A stretch of DNA of 64,000 nucleotides from Corythucha ciliata (GCA_038030265.1 CM075937.1:16492001-16556000); one strand, 5' to 3'. Counted from the first letter of the stretch, positions 42,712 through 55,780 are shown. A program made the numbers and translations. Notes: a model not told the origin generated them from the letters alone.

Positions 42712-44281
42712 AATAGAATAAAATAGAAAAGCGTGAAGAAGAGTTTCTCAAGTTCTATAAGTTCGAGACACTGCTCGGCTCGTAAATTAAACTTGAGAGC
42801 GCGTTTTAGAGTATTTTGAAACCCCCCTCCCATCATCTTCGCCCAAGCTTGTCATCTTTTTTTTTTTTCAACTGAGCGTATACATAACGTTGAGAAGCGT
42901 GGTTTAAACTTCACGGCTTCTCTATAATTAAACGTATATACGGCGGAGGGATGATGAGATGTGTGGCCTGAGGGCCGTATAGGCAAAACGGTTAGGGTTT
43001 GTGAAGGGGAGGGGTGGTAGAGTTCAGAAGAAAAAAGAACACGAACGGTGGAATCTCCATTGTGTTGTTAGATTATGCATATAAACCGGGGTGTGCCTGT
43101 ATGTGGTATAGTGGGAAGAGGGGGGGGGGGTTGTGAGGTGACCGGGAAAATACCCGTGAACATCACGAGTTTAAGGAAAGAAACTTATGAAGGTGGGAGG
43201 ATTTGCTTCTTTTTTAAAGCTTCCTTTCACGTATTAAATTTTGTAAGGCTATTCCCTGACAGGACGGTTACAATGGTTTCGAAAAGGACATGGAACGCGT
43301 TGTAAACAAAGATACATCAACCTCTTTGGCTTTCCTTCCTTTCATTTAATTAGAGGTGGTTTAAAAATAAACTTTCCTTAATGACCTCCCTAATTTTATT
43401 CATTTCTCTTTCTTCTAATAGTGATGTTTTTACTGCGCGATGTATATAAAGAGAAAGTTTTCAGAAGGCCTTAAGCAAAGGGCGTGGTTGTTCAGTGAGG
43501 GGAAAACGCTCGTTGTAACAATTAACGAGCCCTTAATGTTTACGATCAAAGCAATTTTGTTAGTTTTTCTCCCTTATTTTTTTCTTCACTCTTTTCAATT
43601 GTTATTATTTTTCGCTCCACTTCTGAAGTGCTTTTTAACGGCTAACAATTTATCTTCGAGCCACTTCGTACGCACTTACCTTCCCTCCCCCCACTATTTA
43701 GCCCTCTCTTTGCCTATTTTGTGTGAAAGTAAAAACTCTTCCTTCTTTCAAGCTTGAGCTTACTTCGAAGTCATTTGCCTGGAAGGATCGCTAATGGGCC
43801 GCGATGTCATAAATTCATTCTTTCTCGACTGCTCATACCTTGATACATTTTTTTTTTCGAGATTGATGTGACAGTCTCTGTCTAACAATTACCACCGATA
43901 AGATTGTAGCGTGTGCCAAAGGATCTTGAAAATGCCTCAGCCTCACAACGGACTAGCAATGTTCTTGCCCGAATTTAACTTATTGACTGCTATAAACAGG
44001 TAACAACAATGCGTGGTGGGCTATTGACGCGTTTACTATACTCTCACTGCTGAAATTGAAAAGAACAACAGGATAAATTACATGGGCGTGAACTCAAGAA
44101 CAGGTAACTAATCCTCATGACTTCATGAGTCACGGGGAGCTTGAACACGCCTCTCTCACTCGCTCTACCTCACTCTCTCTCACTCTTTCTCGAAAGATGT
44201 GAGCATTTTCACATCAATCAAACGGGAGTATTCCAGGAGGCTTTAGTCACGACTTGTTACCACTTAAGTGCTAGAAGAAAG

Positions 44282-44313
<32 letters not shown>

Positions 44314-44438
44314 AAAAAAAAATGTGCTAACTGAACCTTTTGTTCGGAAGCGGGCATTTATTCCTCAAAAGAGAGTTTGCCGGACTCTCAGGTGAGAAGT
44401 TTTAATAAAAGAGAAAAGACAAAAATCTTTGTGACTTT
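42490..44438. other. DNA without recognised genes
   Basis: Contains a poly-A run of about 29 bp near 42,681, a G run near 43,120 and (GA)n near 44,283. Open frames are short or T-rich. Confidence 0.4.
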
Positions 44439-44440
44439 TA

Positions 44441-44563
44441 TGGTAGATTTCACCACCTAGAGTTAAGGTTTGAGTTACATTAACTCAGAATTAACGAAAA
44501 AAAAAAAAAAAAAATGCGCCATAATTTATGTAAACAATGATAGAGTTTGGTAACTCCAACCTA
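44441..44563. mobile_element. MITE copy X, truncated right end
   Basis: TTTCACCACC, GAGTTAAGGTTTGAGTTAC, TTAACTCAGAATTAAC, TTTATGTAAACAATG and GTAACTCCAACCTAA occur in the same order as on the complement of 48,031-48,165. A poly-A expansion sits in the middle and the right terminus is lost. Confidence 0.82.
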
Positions 44564-44569
44564 AAATTC

Positions 44570-45073
44570 ACAATTAATAAATTTACCTTTCTTTTTTAAG
44601 CCCTCTTCCCCACCACCATTACGATTCCAACGATTACACAACAATCGAAAACCACTCATTCTCCGCCCGGGAATCCAGTATCTCTCCTATTTTTCCGGGA
44701 ACAGCGTAACTTGAACTGCTACTCCCTACCCTCACTGTTTTGAATAATCGCCCACTTATTGAGTCCATAAAAAAAATAACAATAATGGCTGAAACAAATT
44801 TTAATTTATTTTTTTCTTATTTTTGTGGTCGCGAAGCACTCTCCTATGGTTATACATACATCGAAAACTGAAGAACTCAATAAATTTTTATAATGTCGAT
44901 GGTATAGAAGTGGGCGGAGAACAATAATACGAAACTCAAGAAAGGTCCGTAAATAATTTGAATTGTGGCGAGCTAGAGAACAATAGAAAACCCAGTAGTG
45001 AGTGGAGGGTGAGGGGAAGAAACCCTCTGGACGAATTTAAAAATTGATGAAATACAAACAAAAACCGGCTCCG

Positions 45074-45111
<38 letters not shown>

Positions 45112-45970
45112 AGAGGAAAGCGAGATGGAGAAATAAACAGAAACTTGAAATGTGCAGTAATTAAATTGAGTTCGCGAGAAAAAAAAATTCACAAAAAAAC
45201 TGAAAAAGGACAATAGCACCCTTTCCCCCTATCTCTCACTCAGAAATCTTCTTTTTTAGAACTAAGCCGAAAAAAAAAAAAAAAAAAAATCAAGCCACCC
45301 CCTCATTCCCTAAAGGCGTTATCTTCTTCTTTATTTAATCAACTCCGGAGTGTCAATCCCCCCTCCCAATCTCCATCCCGTCTTCTCATTTCATTATCCT
45401 TTTATAAAACCCTAGATTTCCCTCAACTCTGGCTGTTGAAAGTGTTATAATTTTTTCAAGCAAATTGGGGCGAATTGTGTGAAATGAAACCAAAATGTTA
45501 TTACTTTTTAAACGCGTTTCTATCTAATTATGCAAGATTTTGTTTGAAGTAAAGGGAAGGTGGTGTTACAGAGTCGGGGGGTGGGGTGGGCTTTTTTTTA
45601 CATCCGGGCCGGGGTGGTTTTTAAGATTTATCAGCAGAGAAACTTGAGGCCTATAGCTCAGTTTGTATTTGTTCTATTAGCTACATGTTCCCTGGGGGAG
45701 AATGAGGTACCTACTTGACCTGATGAATAACAGTGATACTGACAGTGAGAGGATAATTTTTTTGTGAACTGAATAATGGTGAAAATGAAAAGTGGGATGG
45801 CCTGGGTTGCTCGGATCATTATGGAAAAAAATGACGATCTCGCGTGGTGGGGGGCGACAGTTTGGAGATTCCAAGCATCAGTATTGTCTGACTTGTGTGT
45901 CTTGTCCACCCGGGCAAAACGAAGCGAAAGAGGCCATTGGGACGACCGACTGTGGCCAGTTCGTTGGGAG
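44570..45970. other. DNA without recognised genes
   Basis: Contains long poly-A runs near 45,075-45,110 and 45,270-45,288 and a G-rich patch near 45,577. No array or exon was recognised. Confidence 0.4.
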
Positions 45971-45974
45971 CGAG

Positions 45975-47640
45975 TAGATTCTCAACTTTAGCCAATAATT
46001 AGAGCTTTTTCTCAATTTTAACCTTTGAATCAGGGTTTATCACTATTTTGACCGCGAATGTCGTTGGGTTAACTGACCTTATTCTTGAACATGCGTAACT
46101 TGAGCGGCATATGGCTGGGAGGTGGGTTGTGAAAACTTCCAACTAAAGGCGGCCGAAAGCTGTGAGTGACATTCTCTTTCGGGGGACAAGCTCCCACCAA
46201 CCAGTCACTTCGAGCTCGATACTCCCCCCTTCTCCCCCACTCCTTCACCGACACACACTCACGAGAGTACGCTGGAAGAATTTGACAGAATGACATCCGA
46301 GGTGTCAACCCCTCGAAGTTGGTCTTTTGAAGTGTCAAAAGAAGCAAAAATTGTTTTTGGAGATTCAACACGCGAAATGGTTTGTGCCAATGAGCCAAAT
46401 CCGCGAAGAAGGTTTTCAGTAATGGTCCACCCCGCTTAATTTTTGTTTGGACTGCCAATTCCACCAAATTTGATTTTTCGAAAATCCAGGCACGCAAGAA
46501 AACGTTTTCGCCACGAATTGTGCCGTGCAACGTATGAATTGGCGTGCGCCAAGGTGCCTCGACACAAACTAACTTCAGAGGCCGCGAATAAGCGTTTTCT
46601 CCATTCCAGTCGTTCATCAGCGAGTTTTGTACAATCCATTCTGCCTCAAATTAACGTTTTTCCTCATTTTAGTCACTAACGAGCTGTTTTACCCATTTTA
46701 GTAGCTGAAGAGCGATTTTGCTCATTTTCAACTGTTATAATTGGAGTTTTATCAATTTTATCCGTGAATACAAGTTTTCTCGATTTAAGCCGCGGAATAA
46801 CGTTTTTACCTACATTTTCCTACGTGAATTAGCGCTATTTCTCAATTTTAGCCACAAGCGTTTTTCCCCAACTAAAGCCCCGAATGAACACGAAGTTCCA
46901 ACTACCAGCTGTGAATTAGCGTTTTTTCTAAATTTTAGCCGCGAATTAGAGTTGTTATTCACTTGAGTCGGGAATTACCGCTTTTTCACAATTTTTTTCC
47001 GGGCGTGAGCGGTTTTTCTTGATTTTCAACAAAGTTTACTCCATGCAGTAACCGTGAATTAGCATTTACTGCTATTTTAACTGCAACTTATTGCTTTATC
47101 TCATTGTTACACGCGAAGTCAGGGCATAAAATGATTGATTTTAGCCGTGTATTAGCGTTTTCTTTAATTCACAGCCACGCGAATTGCCTCTTCATACTTC
47201 TGGTCATGAATTAACGCTTTTCCTGAATTTTTGCCACGATGTTGCCTCCGAAAACGCGAATTATCATGGCGTTTCCTTGATTTTGACAAGGAATAGCACT
47301 TTTCCTAAAATTTAGCTACGAATTAGGGCTTTTTATAATGATTACCTCGTATGAGCGAGTTCAGTGAAATATAGACAATAATAAATTTTCATTTTAAGGT
47401 GCGAATTACAGTGATTTTTTCACTTTTAGCCACAAATTATCGGTTTATCTCTTGGGGAGGGGGGATCAGAGCTTTTGCTCAATTTTAGCCGTGAATTAGA
47501 ATTTTCCTGAATTCATTACCGCGATTAGTAGTAAGTACTTTTCCTCAAATTTAGCAGTGAATAAGAGATTTTCATCAATTTTTATAACCGCAAATGAGTG
47601 AGTTTTCTGAAATTTCCATACGGAGAAATGTAAAGTCACT
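45975..47640 (+). repeat. family A degenerate ~30-bp array (block 6)
   Basis: Units such as CAATTTTAGCCGTGAATTAG and TTTTAGCCGCGAATTAGAG run for most of 1.6 kb, all in plus orientation. A non-array insert with weak family G words occupies about 46,070-46,580. Variant units with GTTGCC or TTGCCTC before GCGAATT appear near 47,190 and 47,235. The array ends about 160 bp before a second array in the opposite orientation. Confidence 0.88.
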
Positions 47641-47929
47641 ATGAAAACGCCGCATAACGCTTCAAGCGTCTCGTCTGACTAGAAATTCAGGTTTTCGGTT
47701 AAGGCGAGAGGGGCGGACTGCCCTGGGCTTCCGTTCGTATGTGGGGCCCCCGAAAAGCTTAAAGATGAAACAAATTGGGATTGTTAGGTTATTGTTAAGA
47801 TGTGAAACAAACGCTAAATCACTTGAGAAAAGCGCTAATTCGTGGCAGAAATAGAGAAAAAGATCTCATTCATTGCGAAAAAGCGCTGGTTCGCGGATGA
47901 AATTGAGGAAAAGCGCAATTTGCGCCCCA

Positions 47930-47956
47930 GGTTGCGGCCCCCGAAAGGCCGCAACC
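47930..47956. repeat. 10-bp GC-rich hairpin near the array axis
   Basis: GGTTGCGGCC, loop CCCGAAA, then GGCCGCAACC: a perfect 10-bp stem with a 7-nt loop. It lies close to the point where the two opposing family A arrays meet. Confidence 0.85.
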
Positions 47957-48030
47957 CAATCACCAAAAACCCACCCAAAAATCACCAAAAAGGTGATTTT
48001 TATTTTGTCAAGATGTGATAAAATCACTAA

Positions 48031-48165
48031 GGGCCAATTTAACCACCGGGCGTTAGGTTGGAGTTACATAACTTCAACATTGTTTACATAAATAGTGACG
48101 CCTTTTTTCAGTTAATTCTGAGTTAACGTAACTCAAACCTTAACTCTCGGTGGTGAAATCCGTCA
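48031..48165. mobile_element. 135-bp MITE copy Y, TAA target site
   Basis: The left end GGGCCAATTTAACCACCGGG leads to GTTAGGTTGGAGTTAC. The right end is GTAACTCAAACCTTAACTC then GGTGGTGAAATCCGTCA, an imperfect inverted repeat. TAA lies on both sides (48,028-48,030 and 48,166-48,168). It inserted into a family A array, so it is younger than that array. Confidence 0.87.
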
Positions 48166-49629
48166 TAAATCACTTAAACAATAGTGAAAACGCTAAAATT
48201 GAGTTAAAATGACACAATTTCGAGACTGATAAAAACGCAAATTCGAGGCTGAAATTGAAAAATGTCGCTACAATTGGCAGCTCTAAAAATTGTAAAAATA
48301 CGCTAATTTACAGCTGAAATTGAGAAAACGTGAATTGGTGGATTCCTGAAGTTACTTGATAACTTTGCGGCTGAAATGAGACGAACGCTAATTCGTGGGT
48401 AAAATTCCAGACAAAATTAGTTGAGAAAAACGCCAATTTGTGAAAAGAATAGAGAACATTTCCCTAATTCGCTGCTAAAATTCAAGGGAAAAACACACTT
48501 AAAACTTGTAATTGAGAAAAATACATTTTCGACGCTAAAATGGGGAAAACCGATAGTTCGCGACTAGAAAATTGTGATAAAGCACTACAATACGAGAGTT
48601 TAAAATTGAGAAAAATCGTTATAATTAACTACTGAAATTGAGAAAACTCCGACTCGCGAATTCTTGGGACATCATCGTGAGAGACCAGTGACCCAAGAGT
48701 GTGCAGAAAAAACGCTGATTTAATGAAAACATTCGCTAATTTACGCGGCGGAAACTGAGAAAAAGTTCTAATTCACGGGTGAAATAGAAAAATACAAAAA
48801 CGCTGTCGCTAATTCGCAGGTAACATAAAGAATAACGTGAATTCGCGTCCAAAAGTGTGGGGAAAAACGTTAATTTACGGCTAAAATGTGGACAAATTGT
48901 AAATTGCGGATATAATCACGAGAAAGCGCTATAATCCCCAGCAAAACTCGAGGAAATGTGCTAATTCACTGCTATAATTAGGAATTAAACGCTAATTCGC
49001 GCCTGAAATTTATAAAAAAGCGTTCTCGGGCTCAGGGCTAAAATTTACAATAACGTTAATTCACGGCTAAAAGTGTGATTAACCGCTACTTTTTGTTTGT
49101 GCGGCTATCAAAATTGAGAAAAAGCCTACTCACGGATTGGTTGGGGCATCTCCGGGACTGAAATTTGAGGAAAAACGCCAAATTCACGCGGCTAAAACTG
49201 AGAAATGCGCTAGTTCGCGCCGGGTAAAATGAAGAAAACGTGAATTCGCAGGTATAGAATAGAGAATGGCGCGAATCAGCCTTCAACGGCTATAATTCAC
49301 AAAAATTGGTAATTTGTGGATACAGTTGGGAAAGGCCACTCAAACGCTGCCTAATTCGTGTGGATTCTTGAGGAAAATTCGTGTCCTAAATTGAGAAAGA
49401 GCGATATATAATTCGCTAATAAGACGCAGCTCAACGTGAGATAAATCTCTATAATTCGCAGTTAAAATGAGCTAATTCGAAGATAAAATTAAGAAAGTGC
49501 GATTATTTGTGGCTAGAACTGAGAAAAGGCGCTCATTCGCTGTTAAAAATTGAGAAAACGCACACTCGTGGTTTCCGGGGCCAATTTCATGGCTGAAATT
49601 GAGCAAAACACGTTATTTAACGCAGGAGG

Positions 49630-52600
49630 GGGAGGGAACCACCTGTTTAGGGGTGGTGCCGAGCAGCCACGGCGTTCGCTACTGTCTCCTGGCGGACACT
49701 TTGCGCAAGCCTGATAGCTGCGTGAATTGTATGAGGCTTAATTTTGTCGTTAGCGGCTGAGCCATCTTTTTAAGTTTGAGTGAATTGTAAATACACCCGA
49801 GTTTGCGCTATAGTTTTGTTTGGAAGCGAGGGGAGTTCAAGGTATAGGCAAGAGAGACAAGTTTGACAGGAATGATGAGGGGAAATGGAAGTGAAAATGT
49901 GTCGACAGGTCGTTTGATGACGGTCCCTAATACGCCAAAAACGGTCCTAAAAAGAAGACTGTCTCCTAATTTGAGGAAACAAGGCGGTGAGATCCTTCTC
50001 GCTCTCGCCCGTCTGTCTCCATCAAACCCGCCAAATATGGCCTCTTCGCATTTAGCGTCTGTGTGGATGTGTGCGGGATGGCTGAGAGAAAACTCTGGAG
50101 CACGTGTGCATACGGTACACGGTGGCGAGGCAATCTTTTTCAATAGGAGGATATCCTTTTGCTCAGTTTATCGTGAGAAAGGGGGCGAGTGAAAAAGAAC
50201 GGAATTCTCCTGTTGAATTTCTGGGGAGAAAAGTGTGGTATATCGTATAGGGTCAAGTATATTATAGTCATCGTCCTTGGTTGCCCTATAGCGGTGGGAC
50301 GGGTCCAAGGCACAGTCGGGTTCGTAGAGAACCGTGCTCCCTCCCTCTTAAATGACGATATTTACTGAGTTGAAGAACAAAATTAGCTCGAGCCGCTTAT
50401 TCGTGTTGAATATTTCATGTTAAAAAGTATCTTTGAAAATAAATAAAATATCTAAAATCGAGGGAAATTTAGTATCTTAGAGGCTGTGATGATGCTAGTA
50501 ATTAGGAGCACGAGAGGGGAAGGTCTTTCAGTCACGAATGTTTCTGCTTCATTAAAAAAATAGCTGTAATTGGGTAGAAGGAGGAGATGGTCTGGCGGTG
50601 CACTTGTTATTTTGAATACGGGCGCTATAAAGAAAGCATCAGTCCATGGAGGAGATGGCTATAATTTTTTCTCTTTGAAAACGGGGTCATTGCGGGAAAT
50701 TTAATTGATTTTATTTGCGCGTGGCACGCCAGAGTAAATTATTCTTAAATTGTTGATTTCTCTCCGCATTAAATCGGGCTTGTATAGGCGCAAGGTCTAT
50801 CCTTAGTGATAGGGCGCCAGCAGACCCGCTGAAACGATGACCATGACCGGTAAACTGCTACAGAGTTATCGCTCTTCGTTGGAGGATAAACAAGAATCGC
50901 CCTTATAGCTCAGGAGGTTGGAGTATACCATCTGAAGAGAAATCGTCCTATAGAGTTTAGGAAATTGAGATTTACGGCCGATTTAGTATTCGATGCGTTA
51001 TGCGTTGGTCCTTGGAGTCTCCAAAGTGTAGGAGGCCAAGGGATTTACCAGTTTTCTTCAACTGCGCTGTTTTCTTCAACGCTGTGAAGGGCGTGGAAGT
51101 AATGAAGGAACTTTTCGTTCATTCATTTTCAGTCAAAAGACCGCGAGATTTAAGAATTCAAGACGCGCGCGCTTCACCCTCACCACCTTGAGAGAGAGAG
51201 AGAGAGAAAAAAAACGTAGAGGAAATGGAGAACGCTCCGTTAAATGTGCTCATGTCGTGCTTATACATTCCGGAAAGATGCATTTCGAAACGCAAATAAG
51301 TTTATTAACAGCTAGGCTTCGAGGTTGTAACATTAAAACCGGATTTTCTAACAGTGTTTCTAATTTTAAGACTCCGAAGAGTGCAACGATTATTGAATAC
51401 CAAAATGTTTAACTCCTGACGAGAGAGGAGAAACATAAGCGTCATCTCCATCATTCCAAAACAAAACAAAATCAATGGCATGCATATGAGCCTGTACTCT
51501 CCCTGAAATGGTAGAATCTGTGAAAAGAAAGAGAGACCGCGAGGAATTCAAGGCACGTGATGTAAACCACGACTAAGCATCGGCCTGGTGTGGGGGGGGG
51601 GGGGCTACTTGTTTCATGGAGTCTTTCCTCCCGCTTTTCACTCACATAAAATTCGCTAAACTAAGCAAAAGGACCATCGGTGACTTCAATTTTGTTTTGC
51701 CTGTCTCTCATCTAAAAAGCTCCCCCTAGCCAAGAAATAAGACCCTTTTCCAGTAATGTAAGGTCCCATTTAACAAAGGAATAGTTGTTTTCTTCTTCTT
51801 TTTGATAAAAGATTTTGCTGAGCTCGGTGAATTTCGAATAAATTGGGATGACAGTAGAGTTTTAGGGTAAAGAGGGGTTGTGTTTGAGGATGGAGGTAGC
51901 TAGGGAAATCGTTATTTTCGTGAGGTTTTCTTCCCTTCCACCGGTACTTTTTGAACATTACCTCTTCCATAAAGTTAAACACTCTCTGGCTAAAACGAAT
52001 GAGAATAAAAAGCATTAAAGCATTAGGTATAAATTACAATACTTTCTCGAGAACAAGTACCTTTTTTGACCGTTATACGCGTCTACCGTCCCCCAAGGTT
52101 GTTTCGGGCTAGACGTATCTATTGAAAAGTCAGTGAAAGTGTAACGTAGTCTTTCAGGAGATAGTGAGGTCCTTCCCCTCCCCATCATTGATTTCTGATT
52201 TCAAGGATGATTATCTTTTAATCATCCTTCCAGGTCACGTTCTTATAACGCCTATCCTCGGCGTCTGATAATACAAAAACGTGTTGAGGAAGGGCCTTCT
52301 CACCGGGTGGTGGTGGTGGGGGGGGGGGCTTCTTCAGCGCCCCCTCACTCTTCGGCGCACCATCTTAACAGGAATATCATGCAGTTTTTTTTTTTGCACA
52401 AAAAATTCTAGCGAGGCCGAGGATCTTGGTGGGGCGGGGCGGGGGTGTATTCCGAGAAAGATAAAAGGAAATCGTGACTTCATTCATGGAAGAAACTGGA
52501 CGGTGAAATGCCTATCGTGAGGGGAGGATGGTAGAGATTGTGTTCTGCCTTGTAGATTTCTTGATGCTTTAATATTCATCGACGTTTCAACATTGGCATC

Positions 52601-52795
52601 AATCTGTATGCATCGTATATGTATAACGGCGTGGGCGTCACCTATTATGGTGCAGGGGATGGCAGCTGCCCCTCTCTGAAGATGGGTGAAAGCTATAAAT
52701 ATCTGCTATATTCTAAAATGTCTATTCAAATGGTAAGAAATGTCGGGGTGCCCTGGATATTCCCGGTCTTCAGTAAACTGGTGTGACGAGTAAAA
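49630..52795. other. DNA without recognised genes
   Basis: Contains (GA)n near 51,191 and G runs near 51,590 and 52,318. Overlapping frames of about 110 codons on both strands at 49,808-50,190 have no recognisable motif and were not accepted. Confidence 0.4.
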
Positions 52796-52835
52796 TAATA
52801 GCGAAAATCCGTCAAATTTCCAAAATGAAATTGAA

Positions 52836-53066
52836 ATGTTGGGCGCCTGCGCAACTCAAAACTATGAGCTTGGAGAGGAAGATAATTCGATAGCTTGTCT
52901 GAACGAAGGCCTGGAAGACAATTTTGTGAAATTCGACTCCATCGTACAGCACGAGGATCATGGATCGAATATAGATGAAACTGGCCTTTGGCATTTGTTT
53001 TGCTCATTCTACTGTCCTAGTACAATATACGGTAATTTTACAGCAAAATCGAGGTCACTTTCGTAA
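52836..53066 (+). CDS. candidate small ORF or exon, unknown protein
   Basis: The 76-codon frame starts ATG and reads MLGACATQNYELGEEDNSIA, then an acidic stretch with NEGLEDNFVKFDSIVQHEDH. The frame is also open for about 13 codons upstream. A GGTAATTTTA at 53,031 could be a splice donor, so the last ~12 codons may be intron. Composition is more protein-like than nearby frames, but no domain or family is recognised and no partner exon was found. Confidence 0.25.
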   Translation: MLGACATQNYELGEEDNSIACLNEGLEDNFVKFDSIVQHEDHGSNIDETGLWHLFCSFYCPSTIYGNFTAKSRSLS

Positions 53067-53069
53067 AAA

Positions 53070-54075
53070 CATAATTAAAACCACCTCTCAAACCCGTTTG
53101 TGGGGTGGTCGCATTCATATCATCGACTTAATCAATGTTTATCAATGCACTTATTCTACAGACAAAGTTCAAAATAACAAAAGTATGGTTGCTATTTTGG
53201 TTGCTGTTGTAACCTGGTTGCTGTTTTGTAAACATTAATGTAAAGTTATTCGAGGGATAGCTATTCCATGAGATATCCAGTGACTGATAAACCCACTCGT
53301 AGTCTGCTACGTCAGTACCTCTAACACAGTCTGGTGGCCAACGATACCGATGTACGAGACAACAGATTAGTACTCATTCGGAGCGTGAATGCTGCCACGG
53401 ATGCTGCACCACAATGCGCATCTCACATTACATGTGCGCGCCATGGCTCGGTGCAACGTTCTCTTCCTCCACTTCAAGCTTGACGCCAAAGAATTGGGGA
53501 TCAGATTGAAATTTCGTAAAGGTGGGGGGAGAGGAGTAATTTCAAATTTTAGCCATCATTCCATCCAGCTTGCACACTCTTGAATCTACCGGGCATCTTG
53601 CTGGCCCTATCATAGCCTTGCCCGAGATCAAAATTACTATTAATCCCTGATTTATCCAGAAATTCCAGAATTTTCTTTTAGATAAATTCTTCCCTGTTAT
53701 GGAATGGAGTAGAGTAGACGCTAGTCCGCTAGTCTCACGAAGTCCTCCCTGATGCAGATCGACACTGTCGATGGTACGACTACAAATGCAAAACGACCAC
53801 TTTTAACCAATTTGAGGAAGATTGGTGGACTCTCAATGATGTTGAGGAGGAAACCGCGTATACATTGGTCAATTGAGCATTCTCCACGGGACTCATACTT
53901 CGGCTCAAATCGAAATACTCAGAGAAAATTACCCTAAAAATCTCTCAGTTAAGGGCGATTTTTGGGGGAAATGGCCAAAATTTATAAATGGATGCAACCG
54001 CGTATCGTGGGGTCACTGGCGGACCTGGGGCGGAAATCTTCAAGCGGCCCCTAAGTCTCTGTATACATATAATCA
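53070..54075. other. DNA without recognised features before the array
   Basis: Short open frames only (53,389-53,583; 53,752-53,937; 53,873-54,079), overlapping in different phases and with no known motif. A GC-rich phrase (GGACCTGGGGCGGAAATC) near 54,020 precedes the array, as at other array edges. Confidence 0.4.
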
Positions 54076-54079
54076 ATAA

Positions 54080-55780
54080 ATATAATTTTTACTTAGCATT
54101 CTCCTTATTTTAGCCATGAATTACCGCTTTTTCCCCTTTTCTATCCGCCAATTAGCGCTTATGATCAGTTCAAGCCATTAATTTCTCAATTTTGCCTGAG
54201 TGCTTTTTGTCAACTTTCTCGCTGGTTAGGGCTTTTCTCAATTTTGGCCGCGAGTATCGTCCTTCTCAATTTCAGACGCAGATTAGCGTTTTCCCCTCCC
54301 TCCATCCCATAACCACGAATTTGTGCCTTATTTCAACTTCACCAGCAAAGTAGCGTTTTTATCCCGTGAGCGATGTTTCTTAATTTTCCACGAGTTTTGG
54401 CGCTTGCCTCAATTTTAGCAGCAAATTAGCGACTTCATCAATTTTTTTTTAGCAGGTGATTAGCTCTTTTCTCAGTTATAGCTGAAAATTAGCGTTTTCC
54501 TCCATATAAGCCGCGAAATGTAGGGCTATTCACAAATTATGGTTTTTTGGGTGACTATATGCTATGCATGAGCGATTTTTCTCAATTTTACCTGCGAGTT
54601 AGCGGGTTTTTCACACATTGTCATAAATTGGCGGTTTTTTTCAACTTCTGCCTCAAAATTTGCCTTCAGAAGCCGCGAATGGCATATTATTCAGTTTTGA
54701 CGCAAAATAGGATTTTGACTCAATTTTAGCCGCGAATTAGCGCTTTTTCTTAATTTTAGCAGCGTAGTAGAGTTTCAAACCGGTGAATTAGCGAACTTTC
54801 TCAATATCAGTCACGAATTGCCGTTTTGCGCAATTTCAGCTGTAACTTACCGATGTTTTTCATTTTTAGTCGCGAATCGGCACTTTTTCTCAATTTAGGC
54901 TTGAAATTAACCTTTAAAGTCTCTTAATTTTGGACAGACTAATTATTTGTTTTCTAAATATTATCCGCAAATTAGCGTTTTCTTCACATTTTAGCACCGC
55001 ATTATAGCAATTTTATATCACTTTTAGGTATAGATTATTGCTTCTTCTCAGTTCTTGCCCGTGAATCAGCGCTGTTTTTACTTAAGCCGTGCGTGAATTT
55101 GCCGTTTTTCTGCATTTTAGCCACAAAGTTGCCCTCAGAAGGCGCGTATTTAATTAGAAATGTCACCACACTTTATCGGAGAATTCATGATGTTCCTCAA
55201 TGTCAGCAGCGAATTGGCGCTTTTTCTAAATTTCAGCAGCGTAGTAGCGTTTCCTACTCCTGCATTACCGAATTTTCACAACTTTTGCCAAGAATTGGCG
55301 TTTTTCTCAATTTGAGCTGCAAATTAGCCATTTTTTCCAATTTTAGCAGGGAATTATCAATTTTTCCGAATTTGAACTGAAAATTAGCGTTTTTATTAAT
55401 TGTAATCGCGCTAATAATTTTTGTTTTTTTAATTTTCATTAATTGTTCAATTTTCGTCGCGAATTAACCTTTTTCCTCAGCAGATCCGCAGATTGCAAAC
55501 CAGCGATTTTTTCTCAATTGTAGTCTGGAAGTTGCATCACGAGACCACGAATGAGCGCATTTTCATAGTTGCAGCCACGAATTTTAGTGATTTATTTCAT
55601 ATTTTTTGCTGCGCCAGCAAGTTGCAAATCGCCGATTAGCACTTTACTGGGCCTAAGGACCAAACGAACTGGGAACACGGTGCATTTTCCTCAAGACAGC
55701 GCGAATCTTCTCAATTTGAGATACCAGGATAGCGCTTTCGGGGGCTCAATCGAATATTCAGCCTGCATTAGCTGATATCA
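54080..55780 (+). repeat. family A degenerate ~30-bp array (block 8)
   Basis: The longest clean single-orientation block: TTTTAGCCGCGAATTAGCGC, TTTAGTCGCGAATCGGCAC and TCAGTCACGAATTGCCG follow at 29-31 bp. Variant units TTGCCTTCAGAAGCCGCG, TTGCCCTCAGAAGGCGCG and TTGCATCACGAGACCACG occur near 54,660, 55,128 and 55,533. Minus-strand frames in it are artefacts. Confidence 0.92.

Larger units (their letters stand above)
47800..49620 (-). repeat. family A degenerate array, reversed (block 7)
   Basis: Units such as CGCTAATTCGCGGCTAAAA and AAAATTGAGAAAA continue for about 1.8 kb in the orientation opposite to 45,975-47,640. A MITE is inserted at 48,031-48,165. The block ends near a GC-rich phrase (GAGGGAACCACCTG) at 49,630. 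Confidence 0.88.

Noticed and set aside
42681..45110. Long poly-A runs at 42,681 and 45,075 as retrotransposon tails
   Set aside because: No element body or flanking duplication could be identified.
46069..46617. 182-codon minus-strand open frame
   Set aside because: It lies in diverged repeat text at an array interruption, has no domain, and its length is possible by chance in 64 kb.
49808..50192. Overlapping ~110-codon frames on both strands
   Set aside because: No motif in either frame and no way to prefer one; recorded only as unresolved DNA.
55254..55439. Lys-rich minus-strand open frame
   Set aside because: It is a reading of family A repeat units.
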